Shown: piece by piece, positions 47,640 through 60,490 of the stretch
Layout: each line of letters starts with the position of its first letter
How positions within the stretch are numbered: the stretch's first letter is position 1
Source: Galbula dea
Taxonomy: Eukaryota; Chordata; Aves; Piciformes; Galbulidae
DNA length: 64,000 bases
Assembly: GCA_013399015.1 (NCBI GenBank)
Contig: VWZX01002386.1
Coordinates: 62,001 to 126,000, forward strand
Reading direction: 5' to 3'
Program-made: the position numbers and the translations under genes
Notes under the pieces: model-generated
Told to the model about the DNA's origin: nothing
Database searches by the model: none
The model's input: only the letters and a program-made list of their open reading frames with translations

Positions 47640-47960
47640 CTGCTTTTGAAAAAGCTCCTTTTTGGCCTAAGAGCTTGGGCTTCTTATGCTATTTGCACCA
47701 GGGCATGGTGTGAGGGCTTCATAAATGCCATGCAGGGCAAGCCATATGCTGTCTTGGCTTGGGCTGCAGGAGAAATACTGCATGCACCCCTTCATGGGCA
47801 AGTAACACAAGGTTCTTGGACATCTGCAAGTGCAGGCTGGCACCATCCATTGGATGTTACCTTTGCCAGGGATATAAATCCCTCGTTGGAAAGAATAAAC
47901 CCATATGCTTTCACCTCCAAGAAGTGGTGAGGAAGTAGTGGTCCTGTTTAAGATGCCAAA
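47640..47960 (+). promoter_or_regulatory. LTR-like CCAAT / TATA / AATAAA array
   Basis: CCATTGG (inverted CCAAT, ~47847), GGGATATAAATCCC (47866-47879) and AGAATAAACCC (~47890) lie within 50 bp of one another. This compact order is like the promoter and polyadenylation signal of a short-R retroviral LTR. No TG...CA ends, primer-binding site or neighbouring retroviral gene can be shown, so solo LTR is only one possibility; chance is another. Confidence 0.3.
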
Positions 47961-49724
47961 GCCAGCAATGTTCCTGGGCACATCTGATAGCTGTGGTGGA
48001 TGGCTAGGCAATGTGGGGAGACAGCTCAGCTCCTTGTAGGGAGCACAGCTGGGTGCTGAGAGAGCCCAGGGATGGCTGGACAGCAGCAACAGGCTGACTT
48101 CAAGGCTCTGCAAACACTGTTGTTTGAGAGACCCCGTGTCATGCAGTCCTGCGAGTGGGCTGAGAAAGTCACCCTGACCACAGCAGAGACCACCTCTTCA
48201 CAGATGTGCTGGTTTGCACCTCAGCATCCAGAGGGAGCTGCAAGGCAGAGCACACCTTTCAGCTGGCTCCCCCAAACCTCAAATCCTGGGGTGCACTGAG
48301 TCCAGGTACTGTCCTCCCTTGCTCATCCCCATACCTCAGGCTTCCACCCTTATGTGGATGCACCTCCTGGTCCTGCCAGCCCCTTTGTTCCCAGCTGGGC
48401 TGTATAGATCATGTCTTCCCTGGCTCAGTTCCCCTGCCTGCCTACTCTCTCATGTCCCTCACCCCACAGGAACTTATCTTATCTTGCCTCTCCTTGCCCC
48501 CAAATCCAGGAGCAGTTCCTTGCTGAGTGGAGATCATGAGTCCATCACCTTAAACCATCCACTCTTGGAGAAGGATGAGCTCACGTTTTCTGGTTTGAAG
48601 CCAAAGGCCAGCTCCTACCTACAGTCCCAGATTTATGGTCAAAGGGATTTTGGCCCTGGCAGCAACAGCTTGCACTGGCTGAGCCCATGGAGATACGAGT
48701 GCATGGATGCACCTGAGGAGCTGCCTTTTCCCTGTGTTCACCTGTGCATCTCCAACATGGCACAACATCATGATGTCTGGGATGCAGGGGCCGAGAAGGA
48801 CATGCAGGACAGCAGGAGTGATGCTGTGCCCAGCAGCCAGGACTTCACTCTCACCTCAGTCCTCTTCCTCCTCTTGCATAACTGCAGTGAACAACATCTC
48901 AAGTGAAAAAATGTGTGGGAAACACGGGAAGAGAAGGGAACTGTTTCCAATTCTGGGCCTCTTATAACATGTCCTTCCTGGAATAAGGAGAAAAATATGA
49001 TCTTGATCTTGAAGATAAGGTCAGCAACAGTCAACATGTGAGAGGTCTGCAAGGACTTTGTGCCATCCTGGTTACTGAAGGGAAGTAAGGAAGTCACCAA
49101 CACAACCTGCACGGCTCAACCAGCAGCTCAGATGTTGTGACAAGTGCTGAGGGTGACATCTGCTCCTCTCCAGGGTTGCAATGGAAAGGTGATAGGGTGG
49201 TAACCTTGTCCAAGAAGCAGAGAAATTTGAGCATGGGGGAAGAGGCCTGAAGGTATTCCTTTATTCTGTGCTGCCATGATGTGCCAAGTTCTCTTCAGGC
49301 AACACTCTCTCTCAGAGCCTCCGTTCATAATTGAACAAGCACTGAGCAAAGCAAACATGGTAGCCATCTCTTTCCCTTTTTCTTCCAGGGCTGGAGTATC
49401 TTTAGGCTTCAGGCTAAGGCAATGTGAAAACGAGAAAGCAGCATCATTATGGGCATCCTAGAGCCAGGGACTCTATGCTCCTCCCAAGCGGCAGCTCATC
49501 ATGTCACAGAGGGAGCAGACCATTTACTGTCCTGGCCTCGTGCAACACAGAAACACTTCTTCAGAACCTGACAGAAATTTTGGGTGTTCTCCAGTGGTGG
49601 CACAATCATATCCTAAAGTGTAGGGAACAAATAGCAATCTTTCTCCCTTCATGGTTCTGCCAACCTATTCAAGGCTGTATTACAGGCTGAGAAATACTAT
49701 TTTCCTTGATCTTCCTTTATCAGA
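47961..49724. other. Unique non-coding sequence
   Basis: No repeat or exon recognised. The plus frame 48214-48906 (230 codons) has no motif. Confidence 0.4.
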
Positions 49725-50412
49725 AAACCATAGGATCAGAGAATAACTTTTGTGGAGTAATATCCAATGTCTCTAGGCCAGTCGTGCTCAGGAGCAGGGC
49801 TAACTCCAAAGCCAAATTCACTTACTCAGGGCCTTGTCCATGAGCAACCTGATCTGGACCTTGTGCCAGGACTGCACAACACTTTTTTTCTTGTGTCCAG
49901 TGGTACTTTCCTTGCTTGCAACTTCTGCTTGCTGCCCATTTTCCCCTTATTGTTCACCTCTGAGAAGAGTCTGGCTGTCTTCACTACAGCTCCCTTTTCA
50001 GCAGAGGAAAATGCAACCAGATCCCCCTTTAGACCTCTCTGCTCCAGGCTGAATGACCCCAGATCCCTCAGCCTCTTCTCATATATCTTCCCTCCAGATG
50101 CTGGCTGTGCTTTTGCTAACAGAGTGCACCAGTTGGCTTTCATCACTGGAGAAGTGCTCTGCTGATTCATGGTCAACTTCTCTACCCAGTCCCACATCTT
50201 TTGCTGCAGAACCAATGAACCCAAGCTGGTGGGTCTCCAGCCTGTCCTGACACAAGGGGCTGCTTAATCCCAGATGCAGGACACAATATTTTTGTCTGTT
50301 GAACTTCATAAAGTTCCTATTGTCCCAACCATCCAGCTTGTCAACAAGACAGAGGGGCATCAAGGTCCCTCCACCCAGCTTTATCTGAACCTCAATGATT
50401 CCTTCCTTCCAG
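49725..50412 (-). mobile_element. Old CR1 LINE with ORF2 end, minus strand
   Basis: Starts with a decayed 3' end (AAAACCATAGGATCAGAGAA). It continues through CAGGGCCTTGTCCATGAGCA, CACCTCTGAGAAGAGTCTGG, CTGCTCCAGGCTGAATGACC, CATGGTCAACTTCTCTACCC, CCCAGATGCAGGACACAATA and GTTGAACTTCATAAAGTTCC. The minus frame 50079-50429 keeps recognisable ORF2 pieces (FMKFNRQKYCVLHLG; LVDKLDGW), so this copy spans the 3' end and the C-terminal part of ORF2 with an internal deletion. It is clearly older than the copies at 28.5 or 60.5 kb. Confidence 0.85.
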
Positions 50413-52655
50413 CGCATTTTGCTGAACAAAGAGCTGCCAGACTATTCCCAAGACCATTGCTGCTGCTGGTTTTGAAGACCAGTTCAACATTTGCTTCACA
50501 CCAGACTTCTGGAAAGCAGTAGCTTTAATGTTAAATTGCCTGCTTCAGTTGACAGAGCAGCTGCTACATTCTTCGTCTCCCTGAGCACTCTAAGCTCTAC
50601 CATGTGGATCTGGAGTTTTCCTTTTGTAACATATCATATTTTTCCAGCACTTTTCTTTCTGCTAGCTCAGGACTAAACTATACATCTGATTTGCAGACAT
50701 CTGGGATGGGTTAAGAACGTCCTTCTCCCTGCTCATAGGCTGGATCATGGAAGCGCTCTTCATCTGCTTCAGTGCAAAGTCACTCAAGCTATGATGAACT
50801 GTCAGAAGGAAATAGTTGTGTTTCCAGATAGCTCTGCTGCCCTAAAGCAAAACTAGGGATGTCCACTTACCCTTTTCTACTGCTGAAGCCATTGACAGGA
50901 TCCTCCAGTGGAATGAGGAAGAGCACAGAGGCATATTTCACCTAGCTCTGGTTTTTATTTCATTTCATTTCTGGCCAGTGTTCAGCACTGACTCCTGAGT
51001 TAAATCATTCCTCCTGCCCCAGGACCCTGGAGACTGGTTTCTCACCAGTGCAGCCAGCCTAGAGGTACTAGAGGTTTTCAGACCCTCTTGTGTGTCCGAG
51101 TGATGCCTCTGCACCAAGGAGCCATCTTGGGCTTATGGTAGCTCCAAGAGGTTTGTGGTGTCCTCTTGGAGGCATTGAGATCCCCTCTTGACTCCTGATG
51201 CCTTTCTCTGCTCCTCTAGTCCCTGGGTTGGGGACTTCAGACAAAGTCCAGATGTTTCTGGATTTCCCCCAGTATCTTTTTTTGCCCTTCTCCTGCTCAT
51301 GGTTTCACAGCCTTTTCCCTCCTGACAGACTTTAAATGATTCTTGTTCCTGCCCTCTTTCTTTATTCAAATTTTGTGACCCCTCCGTGGCTTGTACAGAT
51401 GCTGAAGCAGCCTCTATATTCAGCTTAAGGACATTAATTTAATTCCTTCTGTGCTTAGGGCATTTTTATCAGCTTCCTGATACTCTTGAAAATTCCCTGT
51501 CTCCTGCTCAGAATGATCTTTCTCATTTTTCCCATGGTTTCTCCACAAAACATTGACATGATGTTGGAGTGTCTATTACTGGCAGCTCGGTTTTCGTTGC
51601 TATAGCACTTTGTCTGTAGTTACTTGAATGTCATTCCTTGAACAAATGCCCTGCAGTTGAAAATCAGCACTTGGACAGACCTCCCTTGTGTCAGGAATGA
51701 CACCCTAGACACTGCCAGGGATTCAGGTGTTTAACTCCTCTTCACAAAAAAAAGAGGTGAGCACACAACTGTCTTGGAGACCCTCACTCCTGTGGAGCAC
51801 CTCAGGGGGGTGAATGTTGCTTCTTCATCCACAAAGTCCTGTGAGTGCATGGATATGCTGGGTCAAGGCATACCTCCACACTGACTTAGTGTGAACCCCT
51901 AAAACTTGGATGATGGTCTTCTCCAGCCTTGGAGCTGTATCTTAAGGATATTTCTGTATTCACCTCCAACAGCTTTGCCCCATTCCAAAGATGTTGGCAC
52001 AAAGTCTTCCCCACATCTGCCTCATCTACCTCACCAAGAACTCAGCACCCTTCTGCAACATCCATCGTCAACCACCTCTCTGCATCAGCATATGAGATCG
52101 GGGTGAAAGAGTCTTTCCAAGTTTGTAAGCTCTTCTCCCTCACCTCTCCTGCAAACACAATCCACCAACAAACAAGCATGGGCACAGCACAAAAAAAGCA
52201 GGGAGCAGCTGCAACACACCCTGCGAGGTGTGAGGTGGCATGGAGCTGACAGGTGGGCAGTGAGAAATGCACTGCCCCCTTTAGATCAGCAGCCCAAGAG
52301 CCCTCCTCTTACTGTGTGGTCTGTGCAACAATATGGTGCTTACTTCCCCTTTGCATAAACACTTACTGCTCTTTTCCACATCCTCCTTCAATATCTATTG
52401 ATTTCACCCTCCGCTGGCACTGGCCAACCCCTTCTTGCTGAGCACTCTCAGAAGGTGACCAGCTGTGATCCAAAGCCCCTAGAGGTCACCCTTAAGGAAG
52501 TCAACCACCCCATTTAGGAGCTGTAGTCCTTTCTGGTTTCCTCGCTCCCCAAGGTCTTATCAGGCTGATGAACAGGCTGGTCCTTCATTTAAAGCCAGGC
52601 ATGGGCTAAGTGCAACACTTCCAAATCATGAAGCTGATTTTGAGCTCTCTGACAG
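50413..52655. other. Unique non-coding sequence
   Basis: No repeat or exon recognised. T-rich stretches occur at 51440-51610. Confidence 0.4.
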
Positions 52656-52659
52656 CTAA

Positions 52660-52975
52660 GCAGGGATGAAAAAAAAACATGTTTGAAAAGAGGAAAACAT
52701 ATTTATTCTGATGCTTACATAACACAGAAACAGCTGAACGGATTTTGTTCAAACCTTCCCCAAATAATTCTTCGGTTTTGTTGGGATGAGATCAAGCATG
52801 AACAAATTCAATCCAAGAAGGATATTTTTTTGAGCAATGTATAAACAACTGAAAATAGGGGTTTCGGCTGGAATGTGTGCCTCAGCCGTAACTGGAGTGT
52901 TGCAAGAGCGGTTCGTGTGTGCTCCTCCGGGAAGTGCGGTTTGGCGGTGATGGGTGGGACTGAGCTCTCTAGTCT
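52660..52975. repeat. Probable ancient interspersed repeat, family not assigned
   Basis: CTGAACGGATTTTGTTCAAA, AAGGATATTTTTTTGAGCAA and TGTATAAACAACTGAAAATA have the style of an old dispersed amniote repeat that I recall only loosely. The right third (52860-52960) has several CpGs, unlike its surroundings. Confidence 0.3.
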
Positions 52976-53049
52976 TGCATCCTCCTCTATTGGAGAGGGG
53001 CTCCTTTACTCTAAACTTAGAAGTATCTTATGGGATCTGTTCCACTAGT

Positions 53050-53262
53050 GATGGGGCCTCACTGGCAAGCAGTTCCAGTGTGTAATTGTCCTGTCTGGTA
53101 AAAATGTTCCCTATGTTTGACTTCAGACTGGACCCTGCTCCATGCCAGCACGTTGCTGTGATACAGTCTGCAGCCACCCCCATCACAAGAGCCTGGCCAC
53201 ATCCTCTCTGCTCTCCTTTTTCACACAAAGACTTCAAATCTCTCTTCATCTTCTTCCCTCAT
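53050..53262 (-). mobile_element. Ancient CR1 LINE 3' fragment
   Basis: GGCAAGCAGTTCCAGTGTGT, CTGGTAAAAATGTTCCCTAT and GAGCCTGGCCACATCCTCTC match the order of old reptile-type CR1 3' regions in minus orientation (family GGCAAGCCATTCCAGTGTTT...). Ends indistinct. Confidence 0.55.
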
Positions 53263-55980
53263 CAGCCAGTGTCCAGGTCCTGGCTCATCCATCTCCCAGA
53301 GTCTCTGCTCCTCTGTGGTGATGCTGAAGCAGGCAGAAGAGCCACATTAGAGGGGAAAGAGTCTCCCATGGGAGTGGGTTGCCTGGTTCCTCATAGCCAA
53401 CCTCCTGCCCTCCTGCTCCTGATACCAATGTCGGGAGAGGCTATTGGCATGATGGAGGGGCTGATGTGAGACAGAGGAGTTCCTAAACTGCTCTCCCCTT
53501 CAAAATGCCCACCAGCTCATGGTTGGCCATGAGCTAGCCCAGAAAACCTCTGACAGGCAGAAGGTCACAGCATTGCCTCCTCAGATCCTTCTTCACCTCA
53601 CTGCACCCCCAAGAGAAAAAATCCTTCAACAACCCCTCTGCTTGGTTGGTCCATCTCCGCAGAAGGTCTAGGGCAGAGCGAGGTCCAGCAGTCATCACTG
53701 CCCCACAGAGCTGACAGGTGTTGGGGTGATGTATCACAAGCCCTGCCCTCTGCTCCAGCTAAGCAAGTTCCTCTGCCCCTTGCCCAGAACAAGCACAAAA
53801 CAGTCCCGACCACAATATTTTGCCTGGCATGGACATGCTCTAGATGAACACACTTGTTATTTCTGTCTGCTCATCCTGACTTTGTAACGGTGACTAATGC
53901 TTTTTCTGGCTGGTAAGGGCATGTTAACAGAGTGACTGCAAAGAAACAGGCAGCTCTTCTGATCCCGCATCCCTGGCAGCACCACTTGTCCCATTTATCC
54001 AGGCAGGAGTGGTCCGGTTGTAGGTCTCATTGCTGGGACATAAAGAAACCATGCTTGGGGGCCAGCCAGGGACATGGCAGCCCCTGAGCTGGCAGCTGGT
54101 CCATTGTGGGGCAGCCTGTCCTCAACAGCATGTCTGGGCAAACGCTTTATTCCTGTGTCTGGAATCTTTCCGATGCATCCAAAGAGACCAAACGTGGTCT
54201 TACTCCAATGCCAAGACCGTGCTGGAGCCCATGGGCTGAACACAAGGCTCATACAATTAATGTTTCCAAGGAGAAACTTGAGGCATGGCACTGGAAACCT
54301 GCAAAACTCTCAGAGCTGCCTCCAAGCCCCACGGAGACAGAAAACCCTGGCACAAGGTGGGGAGGTGGGGAGTGAAGAGGCAACACAGCTGAGTGAACCC
54401 ACACTATGTCCTCTTCCTGTGTTCCTGCCCTGAGTTGTGCACTCTCAGCTCAGAAATGAGCAATGCACCTGGGACAAGAAGGAAAGGCTGATCCTATCAG
54501 AGGAGGTCTGATGGAGGGGTTGTCCATCTGTCAGTAGGTGTCCTGTCATGATCAGGCATCCCATCACAGCAGAAAGGTCAGATTTTATTTCCTGTTTCTT
54601 TCTGCAAACAACTATTTTGCTTCCAAACCTTGTACCTATTCCCATTCAGAACTTGACCTGAAACAGTGACAAATAAAAATGACTTTTTTTTTCACTCAGA
54701 AGACTGTCCAGCACAACTGGACAAGGTGAATTCAGATGAAATGCAGGAATCAGGGTTCCTTGCCCTCTTGGACAGCAAGTCATTCTCTCCTCTGATCATC
54801 ATCTGAGATGATGCAGAGGACGTGAAGTGTTGGCATGCCTCAGTGGGATCAGGGACTGCTACTTTTGAACTAATTCTTCTCTAGCAAGCAGAGGCATGGT
54901 CTTCTTGCAGGGAGGGCAAGGCAGGTTTGTCCCTTGTTTGCAAGGGTACATCTGCAGGCAAATGACACAATACAAGCATTTTTGGATCTCTCATCCACAG
55001 CCTGAAGCTTTCCCTAGCCCTTGCTGGCTGGAGGACCCTCAACCGTTGCTGCAAGAGCTGGATCAGGAAGAGCCAGCAAGAGCAGATGTTTCTGTATTGT
55101 CTGCCAGGATCCTAAAGTCTGTCCAGGGGTCCAGGAGTGACAGAGGCACAGTTGTCTTCAGGCTGCAATCAGTCAGAAAGCAATGCTGCCAGCCACAGCT
55201 ATCCAGGTGCTGCCAGCAAAATCACCTCTCTGGTGGCCATCCTAGCAGCGTGCTTTGGCCAGTTTGTGCCTCCAATGTGTCTGAGGTTGCTCTGCTGGCC
55301 GTGTGGCCTCCACTGGCTCCAGATCACTGCTTCCATTCCCAGCTCCTTCTCCACAGAGGCCTGTGCTGAACAAAGCCCTTGGCTCTGCAGCCACTTTGGG
55401 CTGTCAAGAGGTGTGCTCCAAGACTTGAGGACACGGAGGTCAAGATCTGTTAATTTCCAGGGGGTTTTGTCCAGAAAAGCAGCAGCCCCATGCATGTCAC
55501 CTTCCAGGACAAGCAGGGAGCGCCACAGCCTCCTGTCCAGCCCAGCACATGCTGGTTTGTGCACCTCTGACCAAAAGTCTGTGGGTGATGAGATCAGCCC
55601 ACAGACAACTTCGTGCCCACCCATGCCAGCTCCCCTTCCTGAGAGGTCTCCGTTCTGTCCCAGCTCCAGCACTACACATCACCTCACAGCCAACACCCAG
55701 CCAGTCTGTTAGCACCTCTCTCCTCCCTGCAAAGCAATCTTGTGCTTGGCTAGCTTCTCCTCGCCTTATCTGCGGCATCCCTCCTCTCCTGCCCCACCCA
55801 GGGTCCCCTGCTGCGAGGTCCTCAGAAGCAGCTGCAACTAAACCAAGCACAGCCCTCCCTGGCCTGTTCTCAAACGAGCCCCGTGGTCCTCACAAGGCCT
55901 TCACACCCACAAAAACCGGTTTGAGTTACTCCCCACTCTCTCCCCTAGTTCCCTTTGGCACCTTCAGATTTATCCCGCCC
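53263..55980. other. Unique non-coding sequence
   Basis: No repeat or exon recognised. The overlapping frames at 55137-55712, 55199-55672 and 55549-56034 on both strands have no motif. Confidence 0.4.
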
Positions 55981-56034
55981 ATTGCAGAAGTGTTTGGGAT
56001 TCCTCTTATCTCTGAACACAGGCTCCATTCATGA

Positions 56035-56340
56035 GCAGAGGATGTCAGGATGTCATTTGATTACATCCAACCCAAACTTTAATCCCTCTGTATAAAGTCT
56101 CTGTTGTGCTCACTCTGTACTCTTTGCCTGTGTTAAGGATCTTTTCTGAATTTCGTTAGGGAAAGACTTGCTTAAATAATTTGGGAAACAATTTGGAAAT
56201 GCTTCTACTTATGAAAGCAGTGAGTTCAGTGTGCTGTCAGTTGTGGATTTATATTGCCTTTGTTTGTGAACATCCAGATGGTATTCTCTGACTATTAAAA
56301 TGCTTTTCATGATGTTCACAATGATCATTCACTAAGAAAT
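56035..56340. other. AT-rich block, possible regulatory element
   Basis: A ~300-bp AT-rich interval without repeat identity, containing TTGATTACATCC, CTTAAATAATTTGGG and CTATTAAAATGC. It contrasts with its GC-richer flanks. Conservation cannot be judged here. Confidence 0.2.
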
Positions 56341-58404
56341 TCCCACAGGAAGCTGACAACCCACAATTTGTCAGTCTCCTGCTTGAAAAGCCTCAGCCAG
56401 TTGATGAGGGGCTGAAACCACCCCAGTCCTCGAGGTGACATGACTTTTCTGATCTGTTGGGGACCACACGATGCATCTTGCAGGATTAGTGCTGGGGAGC
56501 ATCCCCTCAGCAGCAGGCACCAGTCAGGCATTTTGGAGAAGAAAAGAGCAGGCTGGGCACTCAACTCCCCTATGAGTCCATCCAGACATGTCCCCCAGGA
56601 GCCCCAGCCAGCTCTGTTGCAAGCCTGGCCACCGCGGCAGCTCCGAATAGGAGCAGGCTTTTTGGAAAGCTTGGCCCTGGCTGTGGTGCTGAGCACTGGG
56701 AAACCTGGCACCGAGCTCCTCTGAAATCTGGCTCTTGACACTTAATGGCTTTCTCTCATACGGCATGCTCTGTTCTTTAGCTAGGAATGAAAGTCGGATG
56801 CTGATTGCCAGATTCTCTCTCCATCCTTTGCTCTTTCTGAAGCTGCTCTGCATCAGCATCCCTCCCACGTTCTGCTGCTTTTACCATTGCTCATGATTTT
56901 ACACAAGTGCAGCAGTCACTTCCCCAGGCAGTTTCTGTGCTCTTCTGGTGCTTGTCTCTGGCCTTGCAGAGCTGAACTAGGATGATTCGTCCACCATCTG
57001 CCAGGTTTGTTCTCTGGCAGCCTGCTTGCTGTTGAGGACAGTTTGATGCCACTCGGACCTAACTGGGAAGCACAGAAGGTGACACGTTTTGCAAGACCCC
57101 TGTTCCTCCTCCTGAGCCAGGCACAAAGATCTGCTGGGCTCCCTGGCTGCTCCTACCGGAGCAGGGTTTACTTCTGCTGATGAGTCACCCCTGCTTCTCT
57201 AAGTATCTGCTATGTCCATGTGCTCTCAATCTGTCCTGGTCCCTGTCCCATGCCATTAGTGGCCGGTAACTCAGAACTCACCATGCCCAAAACCTAGGCA
57301 ACAGGAAGGCTTTAGCCCCATTGCCTCGAGGTGGAAGGCTTTTTCCAGGGTTACTCAGGTGCATCTCTGCCTCCTCTCCCTTTGCCTTCCCTCAGCCTCT
57401 CTCCTCGCCTGGGCTCAGGATGGCTGAACTTTTGCCAGCTCTGGAAAGCGGCTTCACTGACACAGAGGCAGTTTTTTCTCCTCTCCAAAGCACTATAAAG
57501 CCGACTGTGAGACCGCCACTCAACTCCCAGACTGGCCATTTCTGTCCAAGACCTGAACATCCCCCAGGTGCAGTGCAGAGATGCCCTTATGCATTGCTTT
57601 GCTGCCCTTCATCTCTCTCCAAGCATCCCTGGGCCATCCAGACAGCCCACTGGAGACTGCCCTTCCTTCCTCCTTGGGGTGGAAAAGCGAACAGCCCAGC
57701 AACCACACAGTTATGAAGCAAGGCCTTGGACGCCTCGTTTTTCAGCCAACTCTAATTCCTGGGGCTGGGAAGTGGCTCCAGGTGTTTTCGCTCGGGTCTC
57801 ACATGCGGAAAGGGGTGCTGTGGAGGGAGAGGCTGTCTGCCGGGCTCAGCCACGGCCACCAGCCAGCAAATCATCACACTTCATCAGCTCCCTGGGGAGC
57901 ATGTCGCGGTGGGGGGTGTCGGTGGAGAGCCTCTCCCCCATCACACATCCCGGTCGGGGTCAGCTTGGCGGAGAGAGGGAGCAGAGACCACCATACTAGG
58001 AATGGCAGCCACATGGGGAAAATGGTTATCAACCCCAAACTTGTCTCTGAAACAAGAAGGGTCTCGTGGAGAGTCCATAGATGGTGGGGCACACACATGA
58101 GCATCAGGACACATGCCCCGTTACACAAACACCATATGGCCGGGCAGCAAGCAGAGCCCTGCCCTGCTAGAATGAACACACAGATCGCTGAGCGCACCTT
58201 GTCGACAGAGCACCAGCAGATACATTCTCCAAACACAAACCACACGTTGGCCAGCGTGCAAGCCCTTCCTGCGCAATGCACCTCGACACGTGTGTGCGTG
58301 TGCACATCGCCAGGCACATGCAGTCTGACCAGTCCATGCAAGTTTACGTGGTGTCCCCATGAGCCTCATCTTCTCTTGAAGTATTGGGGGTATTGGTCAG
58401 TAGC
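56341..58404. other. Unique non-coding sequence, CpG-richer near 57.7-58.0 kb
   Basis: No exon or repeat recognised. CpG dinucleotides cluster moderately at 57720-57980, less than in 320-1080. The 276-codon plus frame 57581-58411 crosses this cluster and has no motif. Confidence 0.4.
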
Positions 58405-58966
58405 CAGCTGACTAGGGCAGGGATTGTCCCTCTGTACTTGGCACTGTAAAGTCACACCTCAAATATTGGGTTCAGTTTTGGGTCCCTCACTCCAAGAAGG
58501 ACATTTTGGTGCTGGAGCGTGCCCACAGAGGGACAAAAAAGCTGTTGGAGGCTCTAGAGCACAAGTCTTGTGAGGAGCAGCTGAGGAAACTGGGGTTATT
58601 TAGTCTGTAGAAAAGGAGGATCAGGGGAGACCTTGCTCTCCTCAACTCCCTGAAAAGAAATTGTGTGGTGTGGGTTGGTTTCTTCTCCCAAGGAGCAAGC
58701 AACAGGACAAGGGGAAACAGCCTCAAGTTGCACCAGGGGAGATTTCAGCTGGACATTAGAAAAAGTTTCTTCCTCAAAACGGTTTTCAAGCCCTAAAGCA
58801 GGCTGCCCAGAGCAGTGATGGAGTCACCATCCCTGGAGGTGTTTTAAAGACATGTAGATGTGGTGCTGAGGGACATGGTTCAATAGTGAGCTGATAGCAT
58901 TGGACTTAACAGTTTGACTTGATGATCTGGTCTCTTCCAACCAGAGTGATTCTATGATTCTGTGGA
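58405..58966 (+). mobile_element. CR1 LINE 3' end, plus strand
   Basis: Reads GTCACACCTCAAATATTGGG, TTTTGGGTCCCTCACTCCAA, GAGCAGCTGAGGAAACTGGG, GGACAAGGGGAAACAGCCTC, GGTGCTGAGGGACATGGTTC and CTCTTCCAACCAGAGTGATT, then the terminal octamers TCTATGATTCTGTGG. This is a 5'-truncated copy with an intact 3' end. Decayed ORF2 codons occupy the left half. Confidence 0.95.
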
Positions 58967-60466
58967 AGCTTGCAGATACCCCACCAGCCCCACAATGATG
59001 GTGGACCTGACCTCCATGTGGGGGCTTTCAGGTCTTGTCTGGCTCTCCTGTGTTGGCAGTGCCAAAGGCCAGGGCTGGGAGGTGCCCTCAGAGAGTCCTG
59101 GGGGGTATTCTGCTCCCTGGTGTGTTTGATGTGTCAGGGATCATTTGTCCATGGGGTGAGGGACACCTACTCCAACAGCCCTGCTCTTCTGCCCATGCTA
59201 GGGGTGACAACATGGCTGAGTGACATGTCTGAAGAAGCAGCAGGAGCTTGAGGACAATCAGAAGCTCTCAGCAGAGGAGGAAACCCCCAGTGTCCTCTGG
59301 TGTGGGTGTAGAGGAGCTGACCCTGCAACGGAAGGCTGGGAGCATGTCTACACCCTCCACCAGAGAAGACCCCAGCACTGTAAGCTGGAGTTTGTCTTGT
59401 TGTGGATAAGACATCTTGTCTTCCACACATCAAACATGCCTCAGGGTTGTGTCTCATGTTGCTGGGTATCACCTCAGCTCTCTTGGGTCATATGCACACA
59501 CACATACTGAGCATGCACATTTGAGACTTCTCAGACTGATTAACAAAGCCCTCTGCTTCGAGGAGGGCTGGTGGTGATGCTGGACCCACAAGGCATGCAT
59601 ACAATGCACCTCTAATGTCCATTTAGGGCTCCCCAGGCAGCCCAGTACTGGTGAGTTTTTCCTGAGGCTCATAAGACCCCAGGAGGAGGATCTGGACCTG
59701 GGATGAGATGGTGCAGTCACACCTAGAATGCCCCTAGCCAGGGCTGTGCCTTTGAAGTATTTTTCCTTCAGAAACACAGCCAGGAGGAAAAGTGAGAAAG
59801 CCACTGCACGAGAGTTGGTCAGAAACATTTAGACAAGACATTTCTCCATTGGAATGTGCTGGCTCATTGCGATGTTTTGTGGAGACGGTTTGATTGCAGT
59901 CAAACTGCCAAGGAACTGCCAGACCTGCTGCCTGGCAATCCTCCACCTCCCCCTGCTCCCGAGCAGCTGCCTGGGGCATGGGCAGCAACCCAAGAACCTA
60001 GAGAGTCTGCTAGCCCCCGATCTCCACTCACCACTCCATGAGAAGCTCAGCTCCTATGGCTGACCTGGTTTTTGGCTGGAGGACAAAGCAGCAAGAGGAG
60101 TAGCGTGAAGTCAGCATTCCCAGGAATTCCCTGGACCTGGGCGTCAGGGCAGCTGGCTTCGGATTCAAGCCCCCCGCCTCCAAAAAAGAATCTGTCAACT
60201 GGAGAAGCTCTGTGTCTTGGGTTCATTTTACATCCAAACAAAACCAAATCTCCAAGTGCCAAATGATTTTGGGAAACCAGACTTGCTGTGTTCCTCAGAC
60301 TCATCTGCCACAAGCACTGTGTTGGTACCAGGCTCTAGGAGAGCTCCCGCATCTCCAAAAGCTCCAGTCCCGGGGAGAAGAGTAGGACCTGATAGTAGAA
60401 ATCTGCCCTCTCCCCCCGTGTCTGTCTGCTGAAGGAATGACAGCCCTCCCCATGCAGGTTCAGAGA
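58967..60466. other. Unique non-coding sequence
   Basis: No repeat or exon recognised; frames of up to 119 codons lack motifs. Confidence 0.45.
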
Positions 60467-60490
60467 CAAACTTTGGGTAAAAGGTGGGGA
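60467..60490 (+). repeat. Flanking direct repeat, left copy
   Basis: ACTTTGGGTAAAAGGTGGGG at 60470-60489 lies immediately next to the 3' end of the long CR1. The same word with one mismatch is at the other end of the element (62466-62489). It looks like a target-site duplication. Confidence 0.65.

Noticed and set aside
48214..48906. 230-codon plus frame
   Set aside because: No family resemblance; other frames over the same bases are equally open.
57581..58411. 276-codon plus frame as a possible gene
   Set aside because: No recognisable motif; it crosses a CpG-richer patch with few stops, and overlapping frames are open on both strands.
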